DNA of 43,083 nt from Betaproteobacteria bacterium (GCA_025356395.1 JANXTA010000059.1:1-43083); one strand, 5' to 3'; positions 15,098 through 23,786 are shown, counted from the first letter of the stretch. The notes: a model not told the origin generated them from the letters alone. Made by a program: numbers and translations.

Positions 15098-16999
15098 ATG
15101 GATTCCGTCGCCGAAGCATCGAACATCTCCGCTCGCACCACGTCGGCGATCGCCCACGAAGTCCTGCATCGCGTCTTCGGCTATTCGTCGTTCCGCGGCC
15201 ACCAGGGCGACGCGATCGTGCATGTCGCCGACGGTGGCGATGCGCTGATCCTGATGCCCACCGGCGCGGGCAAGTCGCTCTGCTACCAGATCCCGGCGCT
15301 GGTCCGCCGCCAGCGCGGCCTCGGTTGCGGCATCGTCGTCTCGCCGCTGATCGCGCTGATGCAGGACCAGGTCTCGGCGTTGCGCGAGAGCGGCGTGCGG
15401 GCGGCGTTCCTCAACTCCACGCTGTCCTCGCAGCGCGCGGCCGAGGTCGAGCGCGACTTTCGCACCGGGGCACTCGACCTGCTGTACGTCGCGCCGGAGC
15501 GCCTGCTGACCGACCGCTGCCTGCAGCTCCTGCAGTCGGCGCCGGTGTCGCTGTTCGCGATCGACGAGGCGCATTGCGTCTCGCAGTGGGGCCACGACTT
15601 CCGCCCCGAGTACATGCAGCTCGAGCTGCTCGGCAAGCGCTTCCCCGGCGTGCCGCGGGTCGCGCTGACGGCCACGGCCGATCCCGCGACGCGCGTCGAG
15701 ATCGTGGAACGTCTCGGCCTCGACCATGCGCGTTCCTTCGTCTCCAGCTTCGACCGGCCGAACATCCGCTACGAGATCGTCGAGAAGATCGACGCGCGGC
15801 GTCAGCTGATCGATTTCATCCGCGCCGATCACGCCGACCAGGCCGGCATCGTCTACTGCCTGTCGCGTCGCAAGGTCGACGAGACCGCGGCCTTCCTGGT
15901 CGAGCAGCGCGTTAAGGCGCTGCCTTATCACGCCGGCATGGACAGCGACTCGCGGGCGAAGAACCAGGCGCGATTCCTGCGCGAGGACGGCATCGTCATG
16001 GTCGCGACGATCGCGTTCGGCATGGGCATCGACAAGCCCGACGTCCGCTTCGTCGCCCACCTCGACCTGCCGAAGAGCATCGAGGGCTACTACCAGGAAA
16101 CCGGCCGGGCCGGGCGCGATGGTGCGGCGTCCGATGCCTGGATGGCGTACGGATTGCAGGACGTCGTGCAGCTGCGCCGGATGATCGACGAGGGCGACGC
16201 CAGCGAGCAGTACAAGCGCGTGTCGGGCGCGAAGCTCGACGCGATGCTCGGCCTGTGTGAGACCGCAAGCTGTCGTCGCGCGCGCCTGCTCGCTTACTTC
16301 GGCGAAGACGACGCGATCGGGACGCAGTGCGGCAACTGCGACAACTGCCTCGTGCCGCCCGAGACCTTCGACGCGACGGTGGCGGTGCAGCAACTTTTAT
16401 CGTGCATCTACCGATTGAAGAAGGAGCGCGGCCAGAGCTTCGGCGCGCTGCACGTCATCGCCATCCTTCGTGGGGACAAGGGCGCGAAGAGCGCCGAGAA
16501 GATCGCGCAGTGGCAGCACGACACGCTGTCGACCTTCGGCATCGGGGCCGAGCGCAGCGAAGCCGAGTGGCGCGCAATCGTCCGCCAGTGCATCGCGTTC
16601 GGCCTGGTCGACATCGATCACGAGACCTACGGGACGCTGCACCTCACGCAGAAGAGTCGCGCGGTGCTGCGTAGTGAAGAGGCGGTGCACCTGCGTCGCT
16701 TCGTCGCCGACACCAAGCGCAAGAAAACGGCGCGCGGTCGCAAGGAGCTGGACCCGACGGACGGACTCGACGCGAGCGGCAGCGCGCTGTTCGACGCGCT
16801 GCGTTCGTGGCGCCTCGCGACCTCGCGCGAGCACGGCGTGCCGGCCTACGTGATCTTCCACGACGGCACGCTGAAGGAGATCGCCCGCGCACGACCGACG
16901 ACCGTCACGGCGCTCGGCGAAGTCTCGGGCGTGGGCGAGAAGAAGCTCGAAGCCTACGGTCGCGACATCGTCGAGATCGTGGAACGGCTCGACGGCTGA
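15098..16999 (+). CDS. recQ: RecQ-family ATP-dependent DNA helicase
   Basis: A 633-residue 3'-5' superfamily 2 helicase. Walker A is TGAGKS (55-60), the DEAH box is 156-159 followed by the RecQ aromatic-rich loop HCVSQWGHDFRP, and motif VI is QETGRAGRDG. The zinc-binding cluster CETASC...CGNCDNC follows, then a winged-helix RQC part and a C-terminal HRDC domain (about 555-633, ALRSWRLATSREHGVPAYVI). Length agrees with RecQ. The ATG at 15098 is preferred; an upstream in-frame TTG at 15062 would add 12 residues. It acts in recombination and fork repair. It lies 55 bases after uppP. Confidence 0.95.
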   Translation: MDSVAEASNISARTTSAIAHEVLHRVFGYSSFRGHQGDAIVHVADGGDALILMPTGAGKSLCYQIPALVRRQRGLGCGIVVSPLIALMQDQVSALRESGVRAAFLNSTLSSQRAAEVERDFRTGALDLLYVAPERLLTDRCLQLLQSAPVSLFAIDEAHCVSQWGHDFRPEYMQLELLGKRFPGVPRVALTATADPATRVEIVERLGLDHARSFVSSFDRPNIRYEIVEKIDARRQLIDFIRADHADQAGIVYCLSRRKVDETAAFLVEQRVKALPYHAGMDSDSRAKNQARFLREDGIVMVATIAFGMGIDKPDVRFVAHLDLPKSIEGYYQETGRAGRDGAASDAWMAYGLQDVVQLRRMIDEGDASEQYKRVSGAKLDAMLGLCETASCRRARLLAYFGEDDAIGTQCGNCDNCLVPPETFDATVAVQQLLSCIYRLKKERGQSFGALHVIAILRGDKGAKSAEKIAQWQHDTLSTFGIGAERSEAEWRAIVRQCIAFGLVDIDHETYGTLHLTQKSRAVLRSEEAVHLRRFVADTKRKKTARGRKELDPTDGLDASGSALFDALRSWRLATSREHGVPAYVIFHDGTLKEIARARPTTVTALGEVSGVGEKKLEAYGRDIVEIVERLDG

Positions 17000-17021
17000 C
17001 GTCGGTCTCCAGGAGCAGCTC

Positions 17022-17069
17022 CGTCGTTCCCGCGAATGCGGGAACCCAGCGTCGTGGAGCCTGAGCGCG
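17022..17069 (+). repeat. REP-like palindromic repeat, family A, copy 2
   Basis: It contains TTCCCGCGAATGCGGGAA, a near-perfect palindrome, and aligns with 3167-3214 over 48 bases. Together with the inverted copy at 17081-17113 it forms a head-to-head pair downstream of recQ. Confidence 0.75.
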
Positions 17070-17080
17070 GACCGCGCAAC

Positions 17081-17113
17081 GTCACTGGGTCCCCGCGTGT
17101 GCGAGGACGACGG
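17081..17113 (-). repeat. REP-like palindromic repeat, family A, inverted copy 3
   Basis: On the minus strand this reads CGTCGTCCTCGCACACGCGG then GGACCCAGTGAC, the same unit as copy 2 with several changes. The pair could fold into one large stem of about 30 bases, a BIME-like arrangement in the recQ-yjgN gap. Confidence 0.65.
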
Positions 17114-17223
17114 GGCACGGCGCAACCACCGACCGCAGCGGCGCAGAAAAACCACGTCCGCACGCGATCGGCGCTTCAAAGCCGCAGCCCGACCCTAGAA
17201 TCCTGAGCTTCACCGGAGTTCGC

Positions 17224-18363
17224 ATGCAGGAAAGCACCAGCCGTCCTTTCGTCTTCATGGCGACCGGGCAGGCTTACTTCAGGATCTGGATCGTCAACCT
17301 GCTCTTGTCCATCGTCACACTTGGCCTCTACTCGCCGTGGGCCAAGGTCAGGCGACTGCGCTACTTCTACGGCAACACCTTGTTCGACGGCTCGCCGTTC
17401 GAATTTCACGGTCGACCCATCGCGCTGCTGAAGGGGCGCCTGATCGGCCTGGTGCTGCTGATCGCTTACAGCCAGGCCGCGAAGATCTCCTTCGCGCTGT
17501 GGATCGGCGTCATCGTCGTGCTGATCGCGCTGTTCCCGTGGCTGCTGTGGAAGTCGTTCCGCTTCCGTATGGCCAACTCCAGCTATCGCGGCATCCGCTT
17601 CGGCTTCGACGGCACGGTGCGCGAGGCCTACGTCACGTTCGTGCCGCTGATGCTGATGGTGGTGGGTCCGGCCTTCACGCTGACCTATGCGCAGCAAGTC
17701 GATGGGGTCTCGCCGAAGACGCTGCCGGTGTCTTACGGCATCGCGGTCGCGCTGGTGCTGTTCCTGGCGCCGTGGTTCTACTTTCGCCTGCGTGCCTACC
17801 AGCATCGCCACGCGCGTCTCGGTTCGACGCCGTTCGACTTCGACGGACGTGTGCGCAGCGCCTACTGGATCGCGTTCAAGACCTTCCTGCTCGGTATCGG
17901 CTTCCTGGTGATCGCGACCGCCGCGGGCGGGCTCGTCGGTGGTGGGCTCTACTTCGCCACGCATTCCTTGCCTTTCCAGACGGTCTCACCGACGACGGTG
18001 ACCTACGTCGTGGGGGCGATCGGCGTGGCCGTCGCCTATCTGCTCCTGCTCAGCTTCACCTCGCAGCCCGCCGCGATGATCCAGAACTACGTGTGGAGCC
18101 ACAACACGCTGGCCGGCGTGCGCTTCGATAGCCAAGTCAGCCGCAGCCGCCTGTGGTGGATCCAGTTCGGCAATCTCTTCCTGACGCTGGTCACGCTCGG
18201 TTTCTTCTGGCCCTTCGCCGTGGTCCGCTCGATGCGCTATCGCATCGGCCAGCTCGCGTGGAGCGGCGACAGCGGCGCGATGATGGCGGGCATCGGCGAT
18301 GCGAAGGTCGGAGCGGTCGGCGAAGAGTCGGCCGACCTGTTCGGCCTCGATATCGCGCTCTGA
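17224..18363 (+). CDS. YjgN-family polytopic membrane protein (DUF898)
   Basis: A 379-residue membrane protein with about eight to ten hydrophobic segments. It contains repeated blocks typical of DUF898: FFxATGQAYFRIWIVNLLLS near the start and a similar WWIQFGNLFLTLVTLGFFWP near the end, each followed by a PWAKVRRLRY / PFAVVRSMRY motif, so the protein looks like an internal duplication. Function is not established. It is immediately followed (12 bases) by an M48 peptidase, a pairing seen for YjgN proteins in other proteobacteria and suggestive of joint membrane quality control. Confidence 0.9.
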   Translation: MQESTSRPFVFMATGQAYFRIWIVNLLLSIVTLGLYSPWAKVRRLRYFYGNTLFDGSPFEFHGRPIALLKGRLIGLVLLIAYSQAAKISFALWIGVIVVLIALFPWLLWKSFRFRMANSSYRGIRFGFDGTVREAYVTFVPLMLMVVGPAFTLTYAQQVDGVSPKTLPVSYGIAVALVLFLAPWFYFRLRAYQHRHARLGSTPFDFDGRVRSAYWIAFKTFLLGIGFLVIATAAGGLVGGGLYFATHSLPFQTVSPTTVTYVVGAIGVAVAYLLLLSFTSQPAAMIQNYVWSHNTLAGVRFDSQVSRSRLWWIQFGNLFLTLVTLGFFWPFAVVRSMRYRIGQLAWSGDSGAMMAGIGDAKVGAVGEESADLFGLDIAL

Positions 18364-18375
18364 TCTGATGTCCTC

Positions 18376-19455
18376 ATGATCGCCTGCCGCTACTTCGACG
18401 GTAGCTCCAGCCACGCGTGGCCGATCTCGGTCGAGACGGTCGGGACAGCGTTGCGCCTGGTCGGCGAGGACCTCGACCGGACGGTCGAGAACACGGCGCT
18501 CTCGTTCTCGCCGTCGACCGACCGCGGACCCGCCCGCATCGTGTTCGCGGACGGCGCGCTCTGCGAGATCGACGATCGCGAAGCCGCGGCCGCACTCTTC
18601 ACGCAGCTCGGCCATCGACCGGCCGCGACGGATCGCCTGGTCTCGAACACGCGGCGCGTCCTCTTGGTCACCGTGGTTTTCATCGGCGTGATGGCGGCGC
18701 TGTATCGATGGGGAATCCCGTGGGTCGCGGACCGTCTCGTCGAGCGCGCGCCGCAGAGTTGGGACGACGCGATGGGCGACGGCATCCTCACGACGCTCGA
18801 CCAGCGGCGTTTCTTCCGCCCGAGCGCGCTGCAGCCCGCGGTACGCGACCATGTGATCGACCGCTTCAGCCGCCTCAGAAGACCACCGGGCGCGCCCGAT
18901 CTGCAGATCGTGTTCCGCCAGTTCGGCAGCCCGAACGCGATCGCGTTGCCCGGCGGCGTGATCGTGGTGACCGACGAGATGGTGACGGTCGCCGGTGGCG
19001 ACGACGACGCGCTGGCCACGGTGCTGGCGCACGAGGTCGGTCACGAAGTCCATCGCGACGCGCTGCGCCAGCTGGCGCGCAGCACGATCACTTCGGCCCT
19101 CGCGGCCTGGTATCTCGGCGATGTCTCGAGCACGGCGGCGATCGCCGCGGGGAGCATCGGCACGCTGACCTACACGCGCGGCGCCGAGCATGAGGCCGAT
19201 CTCTATGCCGTGCAGATGATGCGGCTCAACGGCATCTCGACGAAGCCCGCCGCCGCGCTCTTCCGCAAACTCGAGATCTGGGAGCCACCGCGGCGTCGCC
19301 GTCCCGCCGACGAGATCCTCAACGAGGACGGCAAGGCCGCTGCCCGCAAGGCGCCGCGGCTGCAGGTCCCCGAGTACCTGAGCACGCATCCGGACACCGA
19401 CGGTCGCATCGCCTTGTTCGAGCGTGACGGCGCGCCCGACCCGACGCCACGCTGA
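18376..19455 (+). CDS. M48-family membrane metallopeptidase
   Basis: A 359-residue zinc protease. The HExxH motif is HEVGH (219-223) and the third ligand Glu is in GAEHEADLYA (about 271-275). A single membrane segment (VLLVTVVFIGVMAAL, about 95-109) separates an N-terminal cytoplasmic-like domain from the catalytic domain. The C-terminal STHPDTDGRIALF motif is typical of the BepA/LoiP-like branch. It probably degrades misfolded envelope proteins. It forms a likely two-gene operon with the YjgN-like gene. Confidence 0.92.
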   Translation: MIACRYFDGSSSHAWPISVETVGTALRLVGEDLDRTVENTALSFSPSTDRGPARIVFADGALCEIDDREAAAALFTQLGHRPAATDRLVSNTRRVLLVTVVFIGVMAALYRWGIPWVADRLVERAPQSWDDAMGDGILTTLDQRRFFRPSALQPAVRDHVIDRFSRLRRPPGAPDLQIVFRQFGSPNAIALPGGVIVVTDEMVTVAGGDDDALATVLAHEVGHEVHRDALRQLARSTITSALAAWYLGDVSSTAAIAAGSIGTLTYTRGAEHEADLYAVQMMRLNGISTKPAAALFRKLEIWEPPRRRRPADEILNEDGKAAARKAPRLQVPEYLSTHPDTDGRIALFERDGAPDPTPR

Positions 19456-19512
19456 CCGGAACTCCGCCGTGAACGGCGGCTCCACTGAAGTCTCACCATC
19501 GCAGGAAAATTC

Positions 19513-20472
19513 ATGCATCTCCGTCCCCTTGGCCGCTCCGGCCTGCAGGTCGCGCCCCTGGCCTTCGGCGGCAACGTGTTCGGCTGGTCCGCCGACGAAG
19601 CGACCTCGTTCTCGCTGCTCGACGCCTTCGTCGACGCGGGCTTCAATCTCGTCGACACGGCTGACGTCTACTCGCGCTGGGTGCCGGGTCATGCGGGCGG
19701 CGAGTCCGAGACAGTCATCGGCAAGTGGTTGAAGAAGAGCGGAAAGCGGCATTCGGTGGTCATCGCGACCAAGGTCGGCATGGACATGGGTCACGACAAC
19801 GAGGGCCTGTCGCGGCAGCACATCGCGAAGTCGATCGACGCTTCGCTGAAGCGCCTGCAGACCGATCACGTCGACCTGTACCAGTCGCACACCGACGACG
19901 CCGACACGTCGTTCGAGGAGACGCTCGAGGCCTACGCGAAACTGATCGAGGCCGGCAAGGTGCGGGTCATCGGCGCTTCCAACTTCAAGGCCGACCGACT
20001 CGTGGCGGCGCTCGACGTCAGCGAGCGTGACGGCCTGCCGCGCTACGAAAGCCTGCAGCCGCACTACAACCTGGTCGAGCGCGCGCTGTTCGAGACCGAC
20101 CTCGAGGCGTTGTGCCTGGAGCGCGGCGTCGGCGTCATCAACTACTACAGCCTCGCCAGCGGCTTCCTGTCCGGCAAGTACCGCGGCGAGGCCGATCTCG
20201 ACAAGAGCAAGGCGCGCGGCGGCGGCGTGAAGAAGTACCTCACGCCGCAGGGGCTGGGCGTGCTGAAGGCGCTCGATGAAGTCGGCCGACGTTACGAGGT
20301 CTCGCCGGCGACGGTGGCCATCGCGTGGCTGATCGCGCGCAAGTCCATCACGGCGCCGATCGCGAGCGCAACGTCGGTCGCGCAGTTGAAGGATCTGATG
20401 GCGGCGGCGATGCTGGACCTCGATGCGGAAGCGATCCGCCTGATCGGCGACGCGAGCGAGCCTCGCGCCTGA
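19513..20472 (+). CDS. Aldo/keto reductase
   Basis: A 319-residue NADPH-dependent (alpha/beta)8 barrel oxidoreductase. The catalytic tetrad is present: Asp48 and Tyr53 in VDTADVYS, Lys87 in ATKVG and His126 in YQSHTDD. The cofactor loop is near the end (ITAPIASATSVAQLKDLM). The ATG at 19513 has AGGA about 8 bases upstream. The sequence resembles the YajO/Tas-like branch acting on small aldehydes or ketones; the physiological substrate is not deducible. It stands alone between the M48 peptidase and the DoxX-like gene. Confidence 0.93.
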   Translation: MHLRPLGRSGLQVAPLAFGGNVFGWSADEATSFSLLDAFVDAGFNLVDTADVYSRWVPGHAGGESETVIGKWLKKSGKRHSVVIATKVGMDMGHDNEGLSRQHIAKSIDASLKRLQTDHVDLYQSHTDDADTSFEETLEAYAKLIEAGKVRVIGASNFKADRLVAALDVSERDGLPRYESLQPHYNLVERALFETDLEALCLERGVGVINYYSLASGFLSGKYRGEADLDKSKARGGGVKKYLTPQGLGVLKALDEVGRRYEVSPATVAIAWLIARKSITAPIASATSVAQLKDLMAAAMLDLDAEAIRLIGDASEPRA

Positions 20473-20595
20473 CGCGCCTGGAGAAAGCATCCGTTCGACA
20501 CCGACTCGCGTATCAGGAAGGCAAGGCGGGTCATGGTGTGCAGGTCGACCCCAGCATAAGTCGTGCTCTGGACCCCTTCTTCGAACGGAGATGCA

Positions 20596-21018
20596 ATGCC
20601 GCGCGCATCTACTTCCGACATCCCCGATGGCCGCCCGCGCAGCGTCGGTCTTGCGATCGTCTTTCTCTGGTTCTTCATCGGTGGTCTCGCGCACTTCGTC
20701 GCGACCGATGCGGAGTTGAAGATCGTCCCGCCCTACATTCCGTGGCCACACGCCGCGGTGATCGTCAGCGGCGTGCTCGAGCTGATCGGCGTTGCCGGCC
20801 TCATTTCGCCGTCGACCCGCCGCGCCGCGGGCTGGCTGCTGTTCGCCGTCACCATCGGGGTGACGCCGGTCCATATCTGGATGCTGCAGACCGCGAGCCA
20901 GTGGCCCGTACCGTACTGGGCGTTGGTCCTGCGTCTACCGCTGCAGGTCGCGCTGCTCTGCCTGATCTTGTGGAGCACATCGGCGCCGTCGAAGTCGCGC
21001 TTCTACGTGCCGACCTAG
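20596..21018 (+). CDS. DoxX-like four-helix membrane protein
   Basis: A 140-residue protein with four hydrophobic segments: VGLAIVFLWFFIGGLAHF, AAVIVSGVLELIGVAGLI, GWLLFAVTIGVTPVHIWML and ALVLRLPLQVALLCLILW. The GVLELIGVAGL block in the second helix and the overall layout match DoxX/DUF417-like proteins. The ATG at 20596 has GGAG 6 bases upstream. No function can be given. The stop is TAG, showing that amber is a normal terminator in this genome. Confidence 0.82.
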   Translation: MPRASTSDIPDGRPRSVGLAIVFLWFFIGGLAHFVATDAELKIVPPYIPWPHAAVIVSGVLELIGVAGLISPSTRRAAGWLLFAVTIGVTPVHIWMLQTASQWPVPYWALVLRLPLQVALLCLILWSTSAPSKSRFYVPT

Positions 21019-21093
21019 CTTTTGCGGTAAGTGGCGTGGTCCGCGGTGACGTGAGCGTCGGCACATAGAAATGGTCCGGTTGTTTCCTCGCGC

Positions 21094-21424
21094 GACCGGT
21101 TGCTTGATCTCGATGGTCAGGTGCTGGTGATCGACGAAGCCGGCTACTGCGTGAGATTCGTCGTTCATCGTGTGCCGACGACACCTGACAAGCCGCATGG
21201 CCTCGACGACACGTTGACCCTTGCACCATCCCGATGGCGTGCGGTGGGTCGGATTCGACAATGCGCATTCCGTCCGTCCGTCCGGAGAAATCGGGGAGAG
21301 TCAAAGACTATCGACATCGGATGCACAGGGTGGCGCCCTACGACGACTCGACGGCCGACGACGTCGTCACTGCATTCTGGAACGAGGTCGAATCGGTGAT
21401 GAAAGAGAAAGAGTCTGGCAATGA
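21094..21424 (+). pseudogene. TumE-like (DUF6516) toxin remnant with two frameshifts
   Basis: Three consecutive pieces in three frames make up one DUF6516-type toxin: RDRLLDLDGQVLVIDEAGYC and VVHRVPTTPDKPHGLDDTLTL (21091-21222), DGVRWVGFDNAHSV (21233-21274), and SGRVKDYRHRM...VVTAFWNEVESVMKEK (about 21288-21410). Each change of frame corresponds to one extra base modulo three. The second change falls on a tetranucleotide tract (CCGT) at 21270-21284, where slippage would insert 4 bases. No proper start codon remains. The position directly before a TumA-like HTH gene supports the identification. Recognition is from remembered family pattern, without a database search. Confidence 0.65.
21270..21284 (+). 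repeat. Tetranucleotide tract (CCGT)3.75
   Basis: CCGTCCGTCCGTCCG sits exactly where the toxin remnant changes frame. Gain or loss of one 4-base unit shifts the frame by one, so the tract is the likely cause of one of its two frameshifts. Confidence 0.7.
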
Positions 21425-21780
21425 AGATGCTCAAAGTCGGAATCGCTTCTTACGAGGACATGAAAGCAAGGACGCTGGCGATCGCACGAGGAGAGGTGGT
21501 GTCCCGAACTGGCGAGCCCAAGGTCTAGTTCACGTCCCCCGAGAGCTTCGCCAAGGTCCTGTCGAATCGCAATCGCGCGCTGCTCGCCCGGATCGTGGAG
21601 ACGCAGCCGATGTCTCTGCACGAGTTGGCGACGACCATTGGGCGCACGCCGGGTAACCTGTCGCGAACCTTGAAGACGATGGAGCGCTACGGGCTGATTC
21701 GTCTTCACAAGGGAGAGCGCGGCAAGTTCCGCCGCGAGGGGCCTTACACCGATGTGCGACTCGAGATGACGCTGGCCTGA
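21421..21780 (+). pseudogene. TumA-like HTH antitoxin, interrupted by an amber codon
   Basis: The frame opens with MKMLKVGIASYEDMKARTLA, typical for the HTH antitoxins that follow TumE-type toxins. TAG stands at 21526-21528 after 35 residues (GEPKV-stop-FTSPESFAKVL), where homologues usually have Trp (KVWFTS). The same frame then continues for 83 codons with a winged helix-turn-helix (SLHELATTIGRTPGNLSRTL, KTMERYGLIRLHKGERG) to TGA at 21778. A single TGG-to-TAG change would explain it. A shortened DNA-binding protein could still be made from an internal start such as ATG 21610. With the toxin also broken, the pair is most likely decaying. Confidence 0.72.
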
Positions 21781-21846
21781 TCGGTCGAGCAATCGTCTCG
21801 CACATGCTGTCGAGGTGTCCGTTTCACGGGCGCTACGACGGTGTCC

Positions 21847-22679
21847 TCAGGCCCCGCCCATTCCTCGCCTGGCGATGGCCGATGGCTGCAGAAAGAGCGC
21901 CACAGCGCTCCGCACGATCGCCGCGTGCATCCGGTCCGCGAGTCGTCGCACCGCGTTGTTGTAGCCGGGCGGCTGATCGGCGGCGTACGGTGCCTTGAAG
22001 AAGAGGTCCGACGGGTTGTCCGGACAGAAGGCGCCGGACAACATGCAGGTCACGAGCACTTCATCGTCGGTCGAACACGGTGCGTTTGGGGTGCATGCGG
22101 CGAGCTGGAGCGCTTGCTGGTGGAGCCCCGCGTCCTCGCTGCTGCCGTAATCCGTCCTTCGAACCACATGCCCAATGGCAGCTGGTTGCCGACGCGACCG
22201 ATCGTCGCGAGGAAGGTCTGGTTCTGCGACGACAACAGCGGATCGCGAAGATCCATCAGGGCCTGCATGGCTCCCCATGCGGCGTCGCTGTCGTTGCCTC
22301 GCTTCGCGATGCGCACGTCCATCACCGCGTTCATCAGCGGGTCGGATCGGTTGGTGGCTTCCTGCTGGATGGAGCGGTACATCTCCTGCGTTTCGGCGCC
22401 CACGAAGCCGGCGTAACGACGACGATGGCATTCGATGGCCTCGAGCCGGTGGCTGCCGACGGTTCCGGTCTCAACGATCTCGGTGGCGATGCCGGCGTTG
22501 GTCAGTCTCTCGCGGAGCGGGTCGTCGATCGCGCTGCAGCTTCCGGACGCCGCGCTCGCGTAGAAGAGGCCGCCTTCCGCGGGCCTGCGCCTCGCTGCCA
22601 GCGCGAAGGCACGCAAGTCGAGCGCTTCGAGGAACTCGCGCTGGAGCTTTTCGACGAGGCAGGGTCTTGGAACCGCCAA
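21847..22679 (-). pseudogene. Unknown protein gene split by a frameshift
   Basis: Two minus-strand frames join near 22150 to give one plausible protein. The first (from about 22679) reads VEKLQREFLEALDLRAFALA ... TGTVGSHRLEAIECHRRRYAG ... SSQNQTFLATIGRVGNQLPLG and loses coherence after GMWFEGRI. The second takes over at DYGSSEDAGLHQQALQLAAC and carries a Cys-rich tail (CTPNAPC ... CMLSGAFCPDN) and YNNAVRRLADRMHAAIV, ending at 21847. The first frame is open back to the stop of the Lys-rich gene at 22794 but has only a TTG near 22679 as start. I do not recognise the family. Two separate small genes are possible but less likely, since neither half has a good start. Confidence 0.5.
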
Positions 22680-22793
22680 GGCCGCGGCTGCGATCGGCGG
22701 CGCTGCCGCGGTCTCGCGCGCAGTCGTCGACGCCAGCAGGGAGGCATCGCTCGTCTTGGCAGTTCCTTCTTCATCGTCGGTGCGGCCTATCCT

Positions 22794-22901
22794 TCACTGC
22801 CGGCCCTTCTCCGCCTTCTTGACCTTCTTGGCTTCCTTCTTTTCCTTGACGGTCTTCACCGGCTTCTTCTTCTCGGTCTTCTTGGCGTCCTGTGCTTTCA
22901 T
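22794..22901 (-). CDS. Lys-rich 35-residue microprotein
   Basis: MKAQDAKKTEKKKPVKTVKE continues as KKEAKKVKKAEKGRQ: 15 Lys and 5 Glu in 35 residues, with no hydrophobic core. The composition resembles short histone-H1-like or ribosome-associated basic peptides, and it is probably disordered. The ATG at 22901 lacks a strong ribosome-binding site. Its TGA is in the same frame as the start of the broken gene downstream, so the two may once have been a single reading frame. Function unknown. Confidence 0.5.
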   Translation of the reverse strand: MKAQDAKKTEKKKPVKTVKEKKEAKKVKKAEKGRQ

Positions 22902-23048
22902 GATGGTCTGCTCGCGTGGGTCTGATGAGGGGATACGGCGAACACGCAGTCTGCCGCAATCGGCGCTCGAGCGGGGACCGGTAGGATGAGTGACCGCAGC
23001 GACTCGGGGCAGATGTCGCAGCGTGGCCGACCCATCGAAGGAGCACCC

Positions 23049-23786
23049 TTGCATCACGAACAACTATCCATCCACACCCGCGACGGCGCCTGTCCCACCC
23101 ACGTCTTCACGCCCGACGGCGACGGCCCCTGGCCGGCCGTGATCTTCTACATGGACGGCCTGGCGATCCGTCCCACCCTGATCGACATGGCGGCCCGTCT
23201 GGCCGGCGGCGGCTATGTCGTCCTGCTGCCCGACCTGTTCTATCGGCTCGGATCCTACGAGCCGCTGGTGCCGAAGGACGTCTTCGCGAGCGGCTTTCGC
23301 GCCATCGTCGGACCGATGATGGCCTCGACCGACAACCGCCGCGCCACCGAAGACACCGAGGCCTTCCTCGCGTATCTCGACGGCCGCGGCGACGTCGCGG
23401 GCGAGAAGGTCGGCACGACTGGTTACTGCATGGGCGGCGGCATGGCGCTGTCGGTGGCCGGTGCCTATCCGGACCACATCGCGGCGGCCGCGAGCTTTCA
23501 CGGTGGCAATCTCGCCACCGATTCGCCGATGAGCCCGCATCTGCGTGCGCCGACGATGAACGCCGAGGTCTACGTGGCCGGTGCCGACGAAGACGACAGC
23601 TATCCGCCCGAGATGGCCGAGAAGCTCGAAAGCGCATTGACCGCGGCCGACGTCACGCATCGTTGCGAGATCTATCCCGGTGCGAAGCACGGCTGGACCA
23701 TGCCGGACTTCCCGATCTACGACGAGGCTGCCGCGGAGCGCGCGTGGAAGGAACTGTTCGCGCTGTTCGCCCGCACGCTGAGTTAA
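23049..23786 (+). CDS. Dienelactone hydrolase family protein
   Basis: A 245-residue alpha/beta hydrolase with a cysteine nucleophile: GYCMGG (Cys127), Asp in AGADEDD (about 180) and His214 in KHGWTMPD. Dienelactone hydrolases open the lactone ring in chloroaromatic and protoanemonin routes, but many members act on other esters. TTG at 23049 is preferred because AAGGAG lies 5 bases upstream and family members begin about here; an in-frame ATG at 22986 would add 21 residues. The stop TAA forms the outermost bases of the MITE-like element at 23784. Confidence 0.88.
   Translation: MHHEQLSIHTRDGACPTHVFTPDGDGPWPAVIFYMDGLAIRPTLIDMAARLAGGGYVVLLPDLFYRLGSYEPLVPKDVFASGFRAIVGPMMASTDNRRATEDTEAFLAYLDGRGDVAGEKVGTTGYCMGGGMALSVAGAYPDHIAAAASFHGGNLATDSPMSPHLRAPTMNAEVYVAGADEDDSYPPEMAEKLESALTAADVTHRCEIYPGAKHGWTMPDFPIYDEAAAERAWKELFALFARTLS

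Noticed and set aside
17986-20874. Very long open frame on the minus strand across yjgN, the M48 peptidase and the aldo/keto reductase
   Set aside because: It is antisense to three well-supported genes and rich in Arg/Asp/Ala without any family motif, the expected product of high-GC codon bias.
3385-21528. Two amber codons at positions where homologues have Trp (3385-3387 and 21526-21528), suggesting amber suppression or recoding
   Set aside because: TAG is used as an ordinary stop for intact genes here (ends at 9752, 21018, 25994, 26888 and 40609), and both interrupted genes carry or adjoin other lesions. Pseudogenes are the simpler reading.
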